The notes beneath the pieces are model-generated. The model ran no database searches. It was not told the origin of the DNA and was given only the letters and a program-made list of their open reading frames with translations. Positions 8,114-16,887 of a DNA stretch of 64,000 nucleotides are shown here, in pieces. Location: positions 1-64,000 of the forward strand of contig NZ_BOMB01000027.1 of NCBI RefSeq assembly GCF_016861975.1, in the 5' to 3' direction. Both the position numbers and the translations under genes were made by a program. Each line of letters begins with the position of its first letter. Position 1 is the first letter of the stretch. The stretch comes from Actinocatenispora rupis (GTDB lineage Bacteria > Actinomycetota > Actinomycetes > Mycobacteriales > Micromonosporaceae).

Positions 8114-8818
8114 CTACATCCCAAGTTGGTTCTGGAGAGCGGTGCCGGCGATCTGGCCCGCGACGGTTATCCCGAGAGGAAGCAGTACATCCTTAAGGAT
8201 CTTAGTCCACGCACTGCGCCGGTCTTCAGACGTTGATTCGTTGGCGGCGGCAAGGATGGCGCCGCCGAGCTCAGCGCTGATCGATCGCAGAGCGGATGTC
8301 CCGAACAGTTCGATCTCTTCAACCGCGTTGCGGGCCTCCTTGATGAGCGCGAGCACATATCGACGCAACGAGGGGCTAAGTCCTGTGTCTTCTCGCGCAA
8401 GATCCTCTGCCTCAGCCAGAGTTGACATGAGCGTTCGTGTGACATTCTCGCTGAGCTCAACGCCGAGGCCCATTGCGTCGATCTGTCCGCCGAGGGCCTT
8501 CAGAAAATACAGTGGATCTTCGGCGATCGCTGGCCGCGGCCCGTTCTTACCGCCATCGCGCCAAGGCACGGTGTATGAAAAGACTGCCTCATACCATCGA
8601 GGCAAGGCTCGTTGGAAGGGTGAAATGTCGTTTCCGAGGGCCTCCATGCCGGCTAACGTACGCTCGACGTCTCGGAGCAATGCAACGGCCATCGCTTGCT
8701 TCCGCCAGAAGCTGAGTTCCTGACCGCCTCGGAGGCCCCGCGACTGCTCGGGTGTGGCGCCCGAGGCGACCTGCCAGCTCTCGAGGAGCGCCGCGAGTTG
8801 GGAGGCTGAGTTGGGCAT
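8114..8818 (-). CDS. Hypothetical protein with hydrophobic C-terminus
   Basis: The product is 234 aa and I do not recognise the family. It appears almost wholly helical, and the last ~25 residues (DVLLPLGITVAGQIAGTALQ) are a plausible C-terminal membrane or pore-forming helix. A weak AGGAT precedes the ATG at 8818. It lies upstream on the same strand as the DUF4062-TPR gene, with ~160 bp between. Such tail-anchored helical proteins sometimes act as membrane effectors in defence loci; nothing in the sequence proves it here. Confidence 0.65.
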   Translation of the reverse strand: MPNSASQLAALLESWQVASGATPEQSRGLRGGQELSFWRKQAMAVALLRDVERTLAGMEALGNDISPFQRALPRWYEAVFSYTVPWRDGGKNGPRPAIAEDPLYFLKALGGQIDAMGLGVELSENVTRTLMSTLAEAEDLAREDTGLSPSLRRYVLALIKEARNAVEEIELFGTSALRSISAELGGAILAAANESTSEDRRSAWTKILKDVLLPLGITVAGQIAGTALQNQLGM

Positions 8819-9402
8819 CCAGAGATCCTAGTTTGGGGCGGCCTGCCGAATCCTTCGGCCGTTCGGTCATTCACGGTCACAGCTACCAGCTTGTCGAGTT
8901 GGGCATAGATCCGCCACTAAAGGCTGTCCAGTGATCGTTGATCGGCCTGGTCGTTGATCTTGATGCGTAGCAGACGATCATGGCGGTCAGCTGCAGTGAA
9001 TCCCGGTGCCAGGGGCTGTCGCCGCGGACGTCCGGCTGGCTGGTGGGCATCGTCACTGGTCGGGGTGGCGAGCAGCTGGTGCGGCTGACGGTGCCGGTTG
9101 GGGAATCCGTTTCCCGGCACACCACATGACTGCCGAGCGTTACCGAGTTGGGTGTCGACCAACAGCGGTAGGGCGCAGCGGTCATGGAAGACGGGACTCG
9201 GGTAAGCACACCACGTTTGCCGTTCCCGCACAGGACCGTAGAGAAGACGATCCAGAAACTCGCTACGCAGCGTAATGGTTCTGCGGACAGCAGTCAGACT
9301 CGTGATCCGAGCCAAAGTCCGGAGGTGCAGGCGTCGAGCACCCATCGAGCACCCATCACAAGATCACTATGTAACTAAGAGCTATAGATGCTGCTCATAG
9401 GC
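8819..9402. other. Gene-poor stretch at island edge
   Basis: No convincing gene was found. On the minus strand a short copy of the start of the 8114-8818 gene recurs: the 11-mer GAGTTGGGCAT occurs at 8808-8818 and again at 8898-8908. The second copy runs into a stop after seven codons. An 11-bp unit (TCGAGCACCCA) is tandemly doubled at 9334-9355. The whole stretch looks like decayed mobile DNA. Confidence 0.45.
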
Positions 9403-9474
9403 CCGGTCGCGTGGGGCTCTAACCCACAACCACGGATTAAAAGTCCGCAGCTCTGCCAATTGAGCTAGCACCCC
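9403..9474 (-). tRNA. tRNA-Lys (UUU), 3' half degenerate; probable att remnant
   Basis: On the minus strand a tRNA cloverleaf can be folded. It has acceptor GGGGTGC, a D-arm starting GCTCAATTGG, an anticodon stem-loop GCGGA-CTTTTAA-TCCGT with anticodon TTT, and a T-stem GTGGG/CCCAC. The T-loop reads TTAGAGC instead of TTCGAGC, the variable loop is only 4 nt, and the 3' acceptor strand GCGACCG leaves two mismatches against the 5' strand. CCA is not encoded. It is either a weakly functional tRNA or a pseudo-tRNA. The damage is confined to the 3' half, the part replaced when tRNA-targeting elements integrate, and that end faces the island. Confidence 0.6.
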
Positions 9475-9914
9475 GGCATCGACGCTACGTGCCGCCAGTG
9501 ACCTCTCGCTGCCCGCAGCTATCGCCAGTCGGTCATACTAGCCGACAGCCGACGCACTCCGGACAGTGAGCAGCGCGGCAGGCAGCGGCAGCGACCGGCA
9601 GGTTCGCCCGGCATTGTCGCCCTTGCCGCAGCCACGGCGCTCCCCGCGATCGGGCAGCGGCGGGCTACGACCCGCCACCGGCGACCCGATCGACCGGGGG
9701 GTCGCCGGCGCAGCGCTGGCCACGGTGACCAGGAGGGTCGCCTACCATGACGGGCGCTCGCCGCCACGGCGCGGCTCATGCCCACCGCCGACCCGACCGC
9801 AACCAGGTGCCGCTGCGCGTCCCACGCCGACCTTCCAGACCTGGTACGGGCGGGAGCCGGCGGGATCGGGCGCGGATCCCGGCACGGCCATGGCGTCGGG
9901 CCGATGTGCGGCCG
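9475..9914. other. No recognisable gene
   Basis: About 440 bp between the tRNA-Lys remnant and the stop of the first Hsp70-like gene. Open frames exist only as Arg/Pro-rich compositional artefacts. I see no promoter or repeat I would support. Confidence 0.4.
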
Positions 9915-11837
9915 TCAGCCGCGGCGGGGGAGCTTCGCGACGTGCGCGGCGACGAGCCTGGCGATGGCCACGAGCGTCGCCCGGCTGGCGTCCGAGTGGC
10001 CCGAGTAGTTGATGACCACGGCCAGGTTGGCCAGCTGGACTCCCGCCTCGTACTGGCCGGCGATGGCGTTGTCCGTGCCCGGGATGTCGACGCTCGTCTC
10101 GTCGCCCCAGTAGCTCAGCCCCTGTACGAGCGACGCGGCGTCGTAGACGCACGAGCCGACCTCGCACGTCCCGGCGCTTTCGCTGAAGCGCTTGACCCCG
10201 ATCTCCAGTGTCGCGGTTTTCTTCGGGTCCTTGTCGTCGCCCCATACGTACCCGGGGACGCTGAGGTCGCCGCCGTTGGACTTCACGGTTTCCTTGTGCG
10301 ACCAGGCGACCGGTGACACGTACCTGCCGACCTCGGTCCTGGTGAGGAGCGAGGCGGGGTTGGGCGTGGTGGTGAACAGCGCCGGCGGACCGCTGGGAGA
10401 CGGGCTCGCCGTCGGGCTCACCGACGCGCTCACCGTCGGACTCGTCGTCGACCCGCTCGCGCCCGCGGCTCCGCCGCCGTCGTTCCGGTTGCCCTTGTCC
10501 GCGAGCAACGAGGCCCCGATGACGGCCAGCACGAGGAGTACCACCGCACCGGCGACTGCCGGCAGCGCCCACGGTCGTTCCGCGGTCGGCCGTTGCGTCG
10601 GTACCTGCGGCGCGTACGCGGGTGGCACCGGCGCCGCCGAGTCCGGGTGATCCGACGTGGCGAATCCGGCCGGGGACACCGGTGGCGCCGCATCCGGCGG
10701 ACCGGACGGCGGGGTCGGCATCGCCGAAGCCACCGGTGGTTCGACGACGAGCGGGGCCGGGGCGGGTGCGGCCGCCTGCTGCGGCGAGGCGTGCAGCGCG
10801 CCCTCCGCGACGACGAGTTCCGGCTGCTCCAGGACGGTCGGGGCGATGCGGGTGACCTGGTGCAGGACGGTGGCGGCCAGCGGTACCCGGGACGAGCCGC
10901 CGACCAGGAACAGGCCCGCGAGGGCGTCCACCGGTACGCCGGCCTGGCCGAGTACGGACGTGGTGAGCTGGGCGGCGCGGGTGAGGCGGGGCCGGGCGGC
11001 GGCCTCGAAGGACTCGCGGCTGACGACCGCGTCCCGGTCGACCAGCGGCAGCGGCAGCGCGGCGCTGGCGGTACGCGACAGCATCTCCTTGGCCGTGCGC
11101 GCGTCGTCCCAGAGCGCCCGGAAGTAGCGCCGGTCGGCGGGATCGGTGGGTGCGGTGATCCGCTGCCAGGTCGCGTCGTCCACGGCCGCGCGGGCCTGCT
11201 CGACCACGAGCGCGTCCAGGTCGAGGCCGCCGAAGTCGGGCAGCCCGTCGACCGCGACCACCTCGAACCCGGTCGGGGTACGCCGGACGGCGCTGACGTC
11301 CAGCGTGCCGGCGCCCATGTCGTACACGACGACGACGTCGCCGGGGGCGACCCGGTGGCCGAGCATCGTGGCGAAGTACGCGGCCGCGGCGACCGGCTCC
11401 GGTACGAGGGTGGGCGCGGGGAGGCCGGCGAGGGCGGCGGCCTCGACGAGCACGCCGCGGCGCAGTGCCGCCCAGGCTGCCGGGTACGTGATCGTCACGT
11501 CCAGCGGCGCCGGGCCCGCCGTGCGTACCGCCTCGTCGCGTACCCGGCGCAGGGTCGCCGCGACCGCCTGTACCAGTGGCAGGTCGTGGCCGCCGAGCAG
11601 CAGGCTGCCATCGCCGATGTGCCGCTTGGGATTCGGCTCGTACCGCGTCGGGTCCAGTCGGGTGCTGTGCTGCGCGTCCCGGCCGCACAGCAGCGCGCCC
11701 TCGGGTGTCAGGTAGACGGCCGACGGCAGCAGCGGCGAGGAGTCGAACAGCAACGGACGGGTACGCCCGTCCGGCCACCGCAGCATCGCGACGGTGGTGG
11801 AGGTCCCGTAGTCGACACCGAGCCGGAATCCAGACAC
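9915..11837 (-). CDS. Membrane-anchored Hsp70-family ATPase-domain protein (copy 1)
   Basis: The product is 640 aa from the GTG at 11837. That start is chosen because VSGFRLGVDYGTS then aligns with the start of the copy at 42298; a longer GTG start at 11864 is possible. Actin/Hsp70 ATPase motifs are present: LGVDYGTSTT (phosphate 1), VVVYDMGAGTLDVS (phosphate 2) and LFLVGGSSRVPL (adenosine). There is no Hsp70 substrate-binding domain. Instead a Pro/Ala-rich linker leads to one membrane helix (~423-446), a Ser/Thr-rich stalk and a ~140-residue extracytoplasmic domain with two cysteines (TCEVGSC). This suggests a cytoplasmic ATPase coupled to an external sensor or binding domain. Two paralogues lie at 29133 and 42298. 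The role is unknown. Confidence 0.85.
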   Translation of the reverse strand: MSGFRLGVDYGTSTTVAMLRWPDGRTRPLLFDSSPLLPSAVYLTPEGALLCGRDAQHSTRLDPTRYEPNPKRHIGDGSLLLGGHDLPLVQAVAATLRRVRDEAVRTAGPAPLDVTITYPAAWAALRRGVLVEAAALAGLPAPTLVPEPVAAAAYFATMLGHRVAPGDVVVVYDMGAGTLDVSAVRRTPTGFEVVAVDGLPDFGGLDLDALVVEQARAAVDDATWQRITAPTDPADRRYFRALWDDARTAKEMLSRTASAALPLPLVDRDAVVSRESFEAAARPRLTRAAQLTTSVLGQAGVPVDALAGLFLVGGSSRVPLAATVLHQVTRIAPTVLEQPELVVAEGALHASPQQAAAPAPAPLVVEPPVASAMPTPPSGPPDAAPPVSPAGFATSDHPDSAAPVPPAYAPQVPTQRPTAERPWALPAVAGAVVLLVLAVIGASLLADKGNRNDGGGAAGASGSTTSPTVSASVSPTASPSPSGPPALFTTTPNPASLLTRTEVGRYVSPVAWSHKETVKSNGGDLSVPGYVWGDDKDPKKTATLEIGVKRFSESAGTCEVGSCVYDAASLVQGLSYWGDETSVDIPGTDNAIAGQYEAGVQLANLAVVINYSGHSDASRATLVAIARLVAAHVAKLPRRG

Positions 11838-11932
11838 GCGGGCAGGGTACGAGGTCGCGGCCACCGGAAGGCGGGCCGGACGGGGACGGCCTCGGACTGG
11901 TCGCCGGCGGTACGCGGTGGTTGACTGCGCGC

Positions 11933-12505
11933 ATGGTTGCCACGCCGAAGGACGTACTGACGGGCTACCTGCAGGGCGCCCGGGACGTACTGCTGTGGAA
12001 GCTGGCCGGGCTCTCCGAACGCGACGTGCGGTTGCCGCGCACGCCGACCGGTACGAACCTGCTCGGCATCGTCAAGCACGCGCTGCACACCGAGGCGCTC
12101 TACTTCGGGCCGACGTTCGGCCGCGACTGGCCGACGCCCGACGAGCTCGTCCCGCCCGACGGCCCCGACCCGCAGGCCGACTGGTACGCGACCGAGAGCG
12201 AGACCGCCGCCGGCATCGTCGACCTGTACCGCCGGGTGTGGGCCTTCGCCGACCGGACGATCGACGACCTGCCGCTCGACGCGGTGGGGCACGTCGCGCA
12301 CTGGGGCGGCGAGCAGGTCACCCTCCACCAGATCCTGGTACACGTGATCGTCGACCTGCAGCGCCACGCGGGCCACGCCGACATCCTGCGCGAACGGATC
12401 GACGGCGCCGTCGGCCTGCTTCCCGGTCGTGGCAACGTTTCCGACACCACCGACTGGCCCGCGTACACCCGGCGGCTGACCGCCATCGCCGACCGTTTCG
12501 CCTGA
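11933..12505 (+). CDS. DinB/DUF664-family protein (possible mycothiol-dependent enzyme)
   Basis: The product is 190 aa with a DinB four-helix pattern. His-containing helices are GIVKHALHTEALYF (~45-58), HQILVHVIVDL and RHAGHADILRE (~145-165), which would supply the metal-binding histidine triad. DUF664/DinB proteins of actinobacteria include mycothiol-dependent thiol transferases. It diverges from the Hsp70-like copy 1 with a ~95-bp shared intergenic region. The ATG at 11933 is the first start in frame that keeps the family's usual length. Confidence 0.85.
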   Translation: MVATPKDVLTGYLQGARDVLLWKLAGLSERDVRLPRTPTGTNLLGIVKHALHTEALYFGPTFGRDWPTPDELVPPDGPDPQADWYATESETAAGIVDLYRRVWAFADRTIDDLPLDAVGHVAHWGGEQVTLHQILVHVIVDLQRHAGHADILRERIDGAVGLLPGRGNVSDTTDWPAYTRRLTAIADRFA

Positions 12506-12527
12506 GTCCGGTACGAACCCGGCGCCG

Positions 12528-13259
12528 TCACGACCCGAGCGTGTGCCGTACGAGGTCGGTGCCGAGGTCGAACCGCACCCCGTCCGGGTTGGTGAGGTGG
12601 GCGTCGGCGTACCAGGTGCGGTCGGCTTCGGGGTGGGGGCCGACGACGCCGACGCGGCCGCTGCCGCACGGGGCGACGAGCGCGGCGACGGCGCCGGTGT
12701 CGTACCGCGCGAGGACGGTGGCCCGCGCGGTGACGCGGAACAGCGGGCCGTCCTGGAAGTACAGGTGGCGGCGGTGGCCGCGCCAGGAGACGGCGATGAC
12801 GGTGTCGCGTTCGTCGGGGACGGTGGCGCCGGGCGACCCCACGTACTCGTCGCTGTCGCCGGGCAGCAGCGCGAAGCCCGGGTCCGCGCCGGCGAGGTAC
12901 CCGCCGAGGCAGATGCCCAGGTAGCGGCCGCCGGTACGGACCCAGTGCCGCAGCGCCGGGGCGTACCGGCGGGTCTCGCGCCACGCCGGGTCGAGGTCAC
13001 CGCCGCCGGGCTGCACGTACAGCACGGCGGAGGCGAGGGTCGCGGCGGTCAGCGGGCGCCGTTCCCCCGGCCCGCAGTACGCGACGCGCAGGTCCGGGCG
13101 CGCCCGCCGTACCAGGTTCGCGGCCGCTTCCGGACAACCCGGCAGCGACACCGGCCCCCGGTACACCAGCGCCAGCCCGCCGTGCCGTTCCCCGGGTCCG
13201 CAGCCGGCCGCCGCGACCGCCGCACCCACCGCCCCGAGTACCACCGCCCTGCGCCGCAT
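12528..13259 (-). CDS. Secreted BPL-N/glutamine-amidotransferase-like lipoprotein
   Basis: The product is 243 aa. Residues 1-20 are a signal peptide with two arginines and an AAAGC lipobox, so an exported lipoprotein is likely. The body resembles the biotin-protein-ligase N-terminal domain (a class I amidotransferase fold): YVQPGGGDLD (~80-90) and GRYLGICLGGYLAG with a nucleophile-like Cys (~115). The family also occurs alone in bacteria; its substrate is not known. It is convergent with the DinB gene and sits 24 bp downstream of the SDR gene on the same strand. Confidence 0.8.
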   Translation of the reverse strand: MRRRAVVLGAVGAAVAAAGCGPGERHGGLALVYRGPVSLPGCPEAAANLVRRARPDLRVAYCGPGERRPLTAATLASAVLYVQPGGGDLDPAWRETRRYAPALRHWVRTGGRYLGICLGGYLAGADPGFALLPGDSDEYVGSPGATVPDERDTVIAVSWRGHRRHLYFQDGPLFRVTARATVLARYDTGAVAALVAPCGSGRVGVVGPHPEADRTWYADAHLTNPDGVRFDLGTDLVRHTLGS

Positions 13260-13283
13260 CCCGACACTCTCCCACCGCCGCGG

Positions 13284-14210
13284 TCAGGCGGCGCGCGGGA
13301 GGAAGTAGTGCGGCTCGTCGAGGTCGGCGAGCAGGCCGGGCCCGGTGGGCCGCCAGTCCAGGAGGTCGCGGGTGAGGTCGGCGGAGGCCGGGACGTCCGC
13401 GCCGATCAGCATGCTGAGCCAGCCGAAGTGCGCGTCGACGTCGGCGGGCGCGACCGACCCGACCGGTACGCCGAGGTGGCGGCCGATGACCTCCGCGACG
13501 GACCGCAGCGGTACTCCCTCGTCGCCGACGGCGTGCAGGACGGAGCCGGCGGGGGCGTGTTCCAGCGCGAGCCGGAACAGGCGCGCGGCGTCGCTCCGGT
13601 GTACGGCGGGCCAGCGGTTCGCGCCGTCGCCGACGTACGCGGAGATGCCGGTGGCGCGGGCGACGCCGACGATGGCGGCCAGGAAGCCGTTGTCGCCGTC
13701 GCCGTGCACGGTCGGCGGGAGCCGCAGGACGGACGACCGGACCCCGCGCCCGGCGTACGAGAGGGTCAGGTGGGCGGTGGCCTGCCGGCCGCTCGGGCCG
13801 TCGGCGGAGGCGGGGTCGGGTGTGCGGCCGTCGGTTTCGGTGAGCACGCGGCCGGCGGCGAGCCCGGCGAGTCCGGACGCGAGGACGAACGGCCGGCCGG
13901 TGCCGGTGAGCGCGGCGCCGAGGGTCTCGACGGCGCGGCGGTCGGCGGTGACGGCGCCGGCGAAGTCGCCGGTGAAGGCGATGTCGTGCTTGAACGCCAG
14001 GTGGATCACGCCGTCGGCGTCGGCGGCCGCGTCCCGGAGGACGTCGAGGTCGTCGAGGCTGCCACGGCGTACGTCGGCGCCGGCGGCGGTGAGGGCGGCG
14101 GCCGAGGCGTCCGAGCGGGCGAGCCCGACGACGGTGTGCCCGGCGCCGATCAGCTCGGGTACGACGGCGGAACCGATCCAACCGGACGCTCCGGTGACGA
14201 ATACGCGCAT
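13284..14210 (-). CDS. NAD(P)-dependent epimerase/SDR family protein
   Basis: The product is 308 aa. An extended-SDR Rossmann start, VTGASGWIGSAVVPELI (TGxxGxxG, residues ~5-21), is followed by GLARSD, an acidic ADVRRGSLDD and VIHLAFKHD. The usual YxxxK is not obvious, as in many atypical NAD-binding-10 relatives. GGAGG lies 5 nt before the ATG at 14210. It is divergent from a TetR gene, and two inverted repeats sit between them, so it is very likely repressed by that TetR. Confidence 0.88.
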   Translation of the reverse strand: MRVFVTGASGWIGSAVVPELIGAGHTVVGLARSDASAAALTAAGADVRRGSLDDLDVLRDAAADADGVIHLAFKHDIAFTGDFAGAVTADRRAVETLGAALTGTGRPFVLASGLAGLAAGRVLTETDGRTPDPASADGPSGRQATAHLTLSYAGRGVRSSVLRLPPTVHGDGDNGFLAAIVGVARATGISAYVGDGANRWPAVHRSDAARLFRLALEHAPAGSVLHAVGDEGVPLRSVAEVIGRHLGVPVGSVAPADVDAHFGWLSMLIGADVPASADLTRDLLDWRPTGPGLLADLDEPHYFLPRAA

Positions 14211-14253
14211 GAAGACCTCCAGGTGACGGCTCGCCGCGGTACCCGAGCGAACC

Positions 14254-14272
14254 GATGTCAGTGTCTGACATC
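14254..14272. promoter_or_regulatory. TetR-type operator 1
   Basis: GATGTCAG, spacer TGT, CTGACATC: a perfect 8-3-8 inverted repeat in the SDR/TetR intergenic region. Its core TGTCAG-N3-CTGACA recurs at the TetR/MFS locus at 24423. Confidence 0.7.
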
Positions 14273-14284
14273 AACGTAGCACTC

Positions 14285-14303
14285 GATGTCAGGCACTGTC
14301 ATC
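14285..14303. promoter_or_regulatory. TetR-type operator 2
   Basis: GATGTCAG, spacer GCA, CTGTCATC: an 8-3-8 repeat with one mismatch, centred 31 bp (three helical turns) from operator 1. It overlaps the longest possible tetR start and supports initiation further downstream. Confidence 0.65.
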
Positions 14304-14306
14304 ACT

Positions 14307-14882
14307 ATGATGCGGAGCATGGGCCGGTGGGAGCCGAACGCGCGTGGTCGCCTGGAGCGGGCGGCCCTCGCGCTGTACCGCGAGCGCGGGTACGAACGGG
14401 TCACCGTGGCCGAGATCGCCCGCGAGGCCGGCCTCACCGAGCGCACGTTCTTCCGGCACTACGCCGACAAGCGCGAGGTGCTGTTCGGCGGATCCGCGGC
14501 GCTGCAGGAGTTCCTGGTCGGCAAGGTCGCGGCGGCCCCCGCCGACACCTCCCCGATCGAACTGGTCGTCGCGGCACTCGCCGCCACCGGCGAGGTGTTC
14601 GACGAGCGGCGGGACCGGGCGCGGCAGCGGCAGACCGTCATCGACGCGCATCCCGAGCTGCGGGAACGCGAGCTGATCAAGCTGGCGACGCTGGCCACGG
14701 CGCTCGCCGGCGCGCTCCGCGAGCGCGGCGTCGAGGAGTCCGCGGCGATCCTGGCCGCGCAGGCCGGCATCGCCGTCTTCCAGGTCGCGTTCGTACGGTG
14801 GCTCGCCGACGGGGAACGGGACATGGCGGAGCTGGTGCGCGGGGCGTACGAGGAGCTGCGGACCGTGACCGCGGGCGGCTGA
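14307..14882 (+). CDS. TetR/AcrR-family repressor
   Basis: The product is 191 aa from the ATG at 14307. The HTH is typical: RLERAALALYRERGYERVTV, then AEIAREAGLTERTFFRHYADK (~25-55), the RTFFRHY class of recognition helix. The C-terminal ligand domain is helical and unspecific. Transcription is divergent from the SDR gene, and two matching operators lie in the gap, so it probably represses both genes. An in-frame ATG at 14286 lies inside operator 2 and is less likely. Confidence 0.88.
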   Translation: MMRSMGRWEPNARGRLERAALALYRERGYERVTVAEIAREAGLTERTFFRHYADKREVLFGGSAALQEFLVGKVAAAPADTSPIELVVAALAATGEVFDERRDRARQRQTVIDAHPELRERELIKLATLATALAGALRERGVEESAAILAAQAGIAVFQVAFVRWLADGERDMAELVRGAYEELRTVTAGG

Positions 14883-14921
14883 GCGGGGTCGGGCGTGCCC
14901 CGCGGCGCGCACCCCTCGTGT

Positions 14922-14937
14922 CCACTGTGGACAGTGG
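14922..14937. terminator. Short inverted repeat between convergent genes
   Basis: CCACTGT, GG, ACAGTGG form a 7-2-7 inverted repeat between the TetR stop and the response-regulator stop. It could end transcription from both sides. It also belongs to a recurrent GTCCAC-A/T-GTGGAC word family in the window. Confidence 0.35.
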
Positions 14938-14940
14938 TAC

Positions 14941-15597
14941 TCAGCCGGGCGGGCTCACCAGGCCCATCTCGTACGCGATGATGCAGAGGTGGACGCGGTC
15001 GCGCGCGTCGAGCTTGGTGAACAGGCGGGCCACGTGTGCCTTCGCGGTGGCGACGCTGATGTGCAGCTCGGCGGCGATCTCGGCGTTGGCGAGGCCGCTG
15101 CCGACCAGCGTCAGTACCTCGCGTTCCCGGTCGGTGATCGCCGCCGCCGACCGGTACGCCGGGGTGGTGCGCGGCCGGCCCACGAAGTCGGAGATGAGCC
15201 GGCGGGTCACGCTCGGCGCGATCAGCGCGTCGCCGGCGGCCACCACCCGGATCGCGCTCAGGATCTCCTCCAGCGCCATGTCCTTCACCAGGAACCCGCT
15301 GGCACCGGCGCGCAGCGCGCCGTAGACGTACTCGTCGTCGTCGAAGGTGGTGAGGACGAGGACGTGCGGCGGGTCGGGCTCGGCGGTGATCCGGGTGGTG
15401 GCCTCGATGCCGTCCATGCCGGGCATCCGGATGTCCATCACGACGACGTCCGGCGCCACCTCGCGCACCAGGCGTACCGCCTCGGCGCCGGTGCCGGCCT
15501 CGCCGACGACGTCCAGCCCGGGGTCGTCGGCGATGAGGACCCGCAGGCCGGCGCGGATCAGCGGCTGGTCGTCGGCCAGTACGACCCGGACGGTCAC
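14941..15597 (-). CDS. NarL/LuxR-family response regulator
   Basis: The product is 218 aa. The receiver domain has acidic pocket residues D9/D10, phosphoacceptor D55 in VVVMDIRMPG, a conserved Thr in VLVLTTFDDD and a late Lys in FLVKD. The C-terminal LuxR HTH (~150-212) contains ITDREREVLTLV and ANAEIAAELHISVATAKAHV. The GTG start overlaps the stop of the upstream kinase (GTGA), so the pair is translationally coupled. Targets are not shown, but an ABC permease gene is divergent from this operon. Confidence 0.93.
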   Translation of the reverse strand: MTVRVVLADDQPLIRAGLRVLIADDPGLDVVGEAGTGAEAVRLVREVAPDVVVMDIRMPGMDGIEATTRITAEPDPPHVLVLTTFDDDEYVYGALRAGASGFLVKDMALEEILSAIRVVAAGDALIAPSVTRRLISDFVGRPRTTPAYRSAAAITDREREVLTLVGSGLANAEIAAELHISVATAKAHVARLFTKLDARDRVHLCIIAYEMGLVSPPG

Positions 15598-16763
15598 GCC
15601 GCCACCGCCGGCAGCGGCAGCGTCGCGGCCACCCGGAACCCGCCCTCCGGCCGCGCCGCCGCGCTGAACGTGCCGTGCAGCAGGCCGACCCGTTCCCGCA
15701 TCCCGATGATCCCGTACCCGGGATCGCTGACGCCGGGCCCGATCCCGTCGTCGCTGACGTCCAGCGCCAGTACGGTGTCGCGCTGGTCGATGGTCACGGT
15801 GCAGCGCGCGGCACGGGCGTGTCGTATCACGTTGGTCAGCGCCTCCTGGACGATCCGGTACGCGGAGAGGTCGATCTCGGCGGGCAGCGGCGCGGTCTCC
15901 CCGGTGCGCCGTACGGTGACGCGGACGCCGGCGTGGGCGCAGCGCTCGACGAGCGTGTCCAGGTCGGCGAGTCCCGGGGTCGGGTCGAGCGGCGCGGATC
16001 CGGCGCCGGAGTCGGCGCCGCGCAACGTGACGAGCATCCGGCGCAGCCCGGCGAGCGTGTCCCGGCTGGTGTCCTCGATGGCGGCCAACGACTTCCGAGC
16101 CTCGGCCGGCTGGGTGTCGATGACGCGGCGGCCGACGCCGGCCTGGATGGCGATGACGCCGATGCTGTGCGCGATCATGTCGTGCAGCTCGCGGGCGATC
16201 CGCAGCCGCTCCGCCTGTACGGCCTGGACCTCGGCCTGTTCCCGTTGCACCGCAACGTACTGCCGGCGCTGGCGGACCATGCTGCCGATCGCCCAAGCGC
16301 TCGCCGCGACCAGCACCATGACCAACGCCTGCGTCTCCACCCGCCGGTACGGGAACGCGAACAGCAACACCAGTTGCGTCGCGAGGGTGGCCGCGGCGGC
16401 GGGGACGCTGGTGCGGCGCGGCCGGATCGCCGCGAGTACGCTGATGAGGGCGTCGGCGAGCAGTACCTGGATGTCGCGGATGTCGCTGACGAACCACGGC
16501 GTGAACGGGCTGCGGAACTGCGTGGCGACGACGAGCAGCCCGACGTTCATGAGTACCAGGGACATCACGGGTCGGCGCCGCACCACGACCAGCGGTACGA
16601 GCAGGACGAGCAGCGGCAGGCCGAACGGCGGCCCCACCGGGTCGCCCCCGTGCAGCACCTCGAACAGCAGCAGCGGCGACACGAACGCCACGAACCAGAC
16701 GATCCCGGTGCCGACCGTCGACGACACGCGCCGTACTCGGGGCACACGGGGGGCGGCTGACAT
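15594..16763 (-). CDS. NarL-type sensor histidine kinase
   Basis: The product is 389 aa from the ATG at 16763. Several membrane helices occupy residues ~20-165. A HisKA_3 segment follows with RIARELHDMIAHSIGV (phospho-His H194), then an HATPase_c domain with ALTNVIRHA (N box), DDGIGPG (G1) and GYGIIGMRERV (G2). It lacks a large external sensor domain, so it probably reads membrane state, like many actinobacterial kinases next to ABC exporters. It partners with the response regulator it overlaps by 4 nt. Confidence 0.92.
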   Translation of the reverse strand: MSAAPRVPRVRRVSSTVGTGIVWFVAFVSPLLLFEVLHGGDPVGPPFGLPLLVLLVPLVVVRRRPVMSLVLMNVGLLVVATQFRSPFTPWFVSDIRDIQVLLADALISVLAAIRPRRTSVPAAAATLATQLVLLFAFPYRRVETQALVMVLVAASAWAIGSMVRQRRQYVAVQREQAEVQAVQAERLRIARELHDMIAHSIGVIAIQAGVGRRVIDTQPAEARKSLAAIEDTSRDTLAGLRRMLVTLRGADSGAGSAPLDPTPGLADLDTLVERCAHAGVRVTVRRTGETAPLPAEIDLSAYRIVQEALTNVIRHARAARCTVTIDQRDTVLALDVSDDGIGPGVSDPGYGIIGMRERVGLLHGTFSAAARPEGGFRVAATLPLPAVAA

Positions 16764-16887
16764 GCGGCGATGGTAGCCAGCGGCGGTCCGGGCGGGCATC
16801 GGCCCGCGGGCGTACGCCCCGGGGCTGCTCCGCCCACCGCACGACCCGACCCCGGGCAGACGCGGACGGCACGGGGGAAACGGCACC

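Noticed and set aside
8917-9345. Degraded integrase or transposase on the minus strand
   Set aside because: The frame contains no tyrosine-recombinase or DDE motif; I could not support any mobile-gene assignment.
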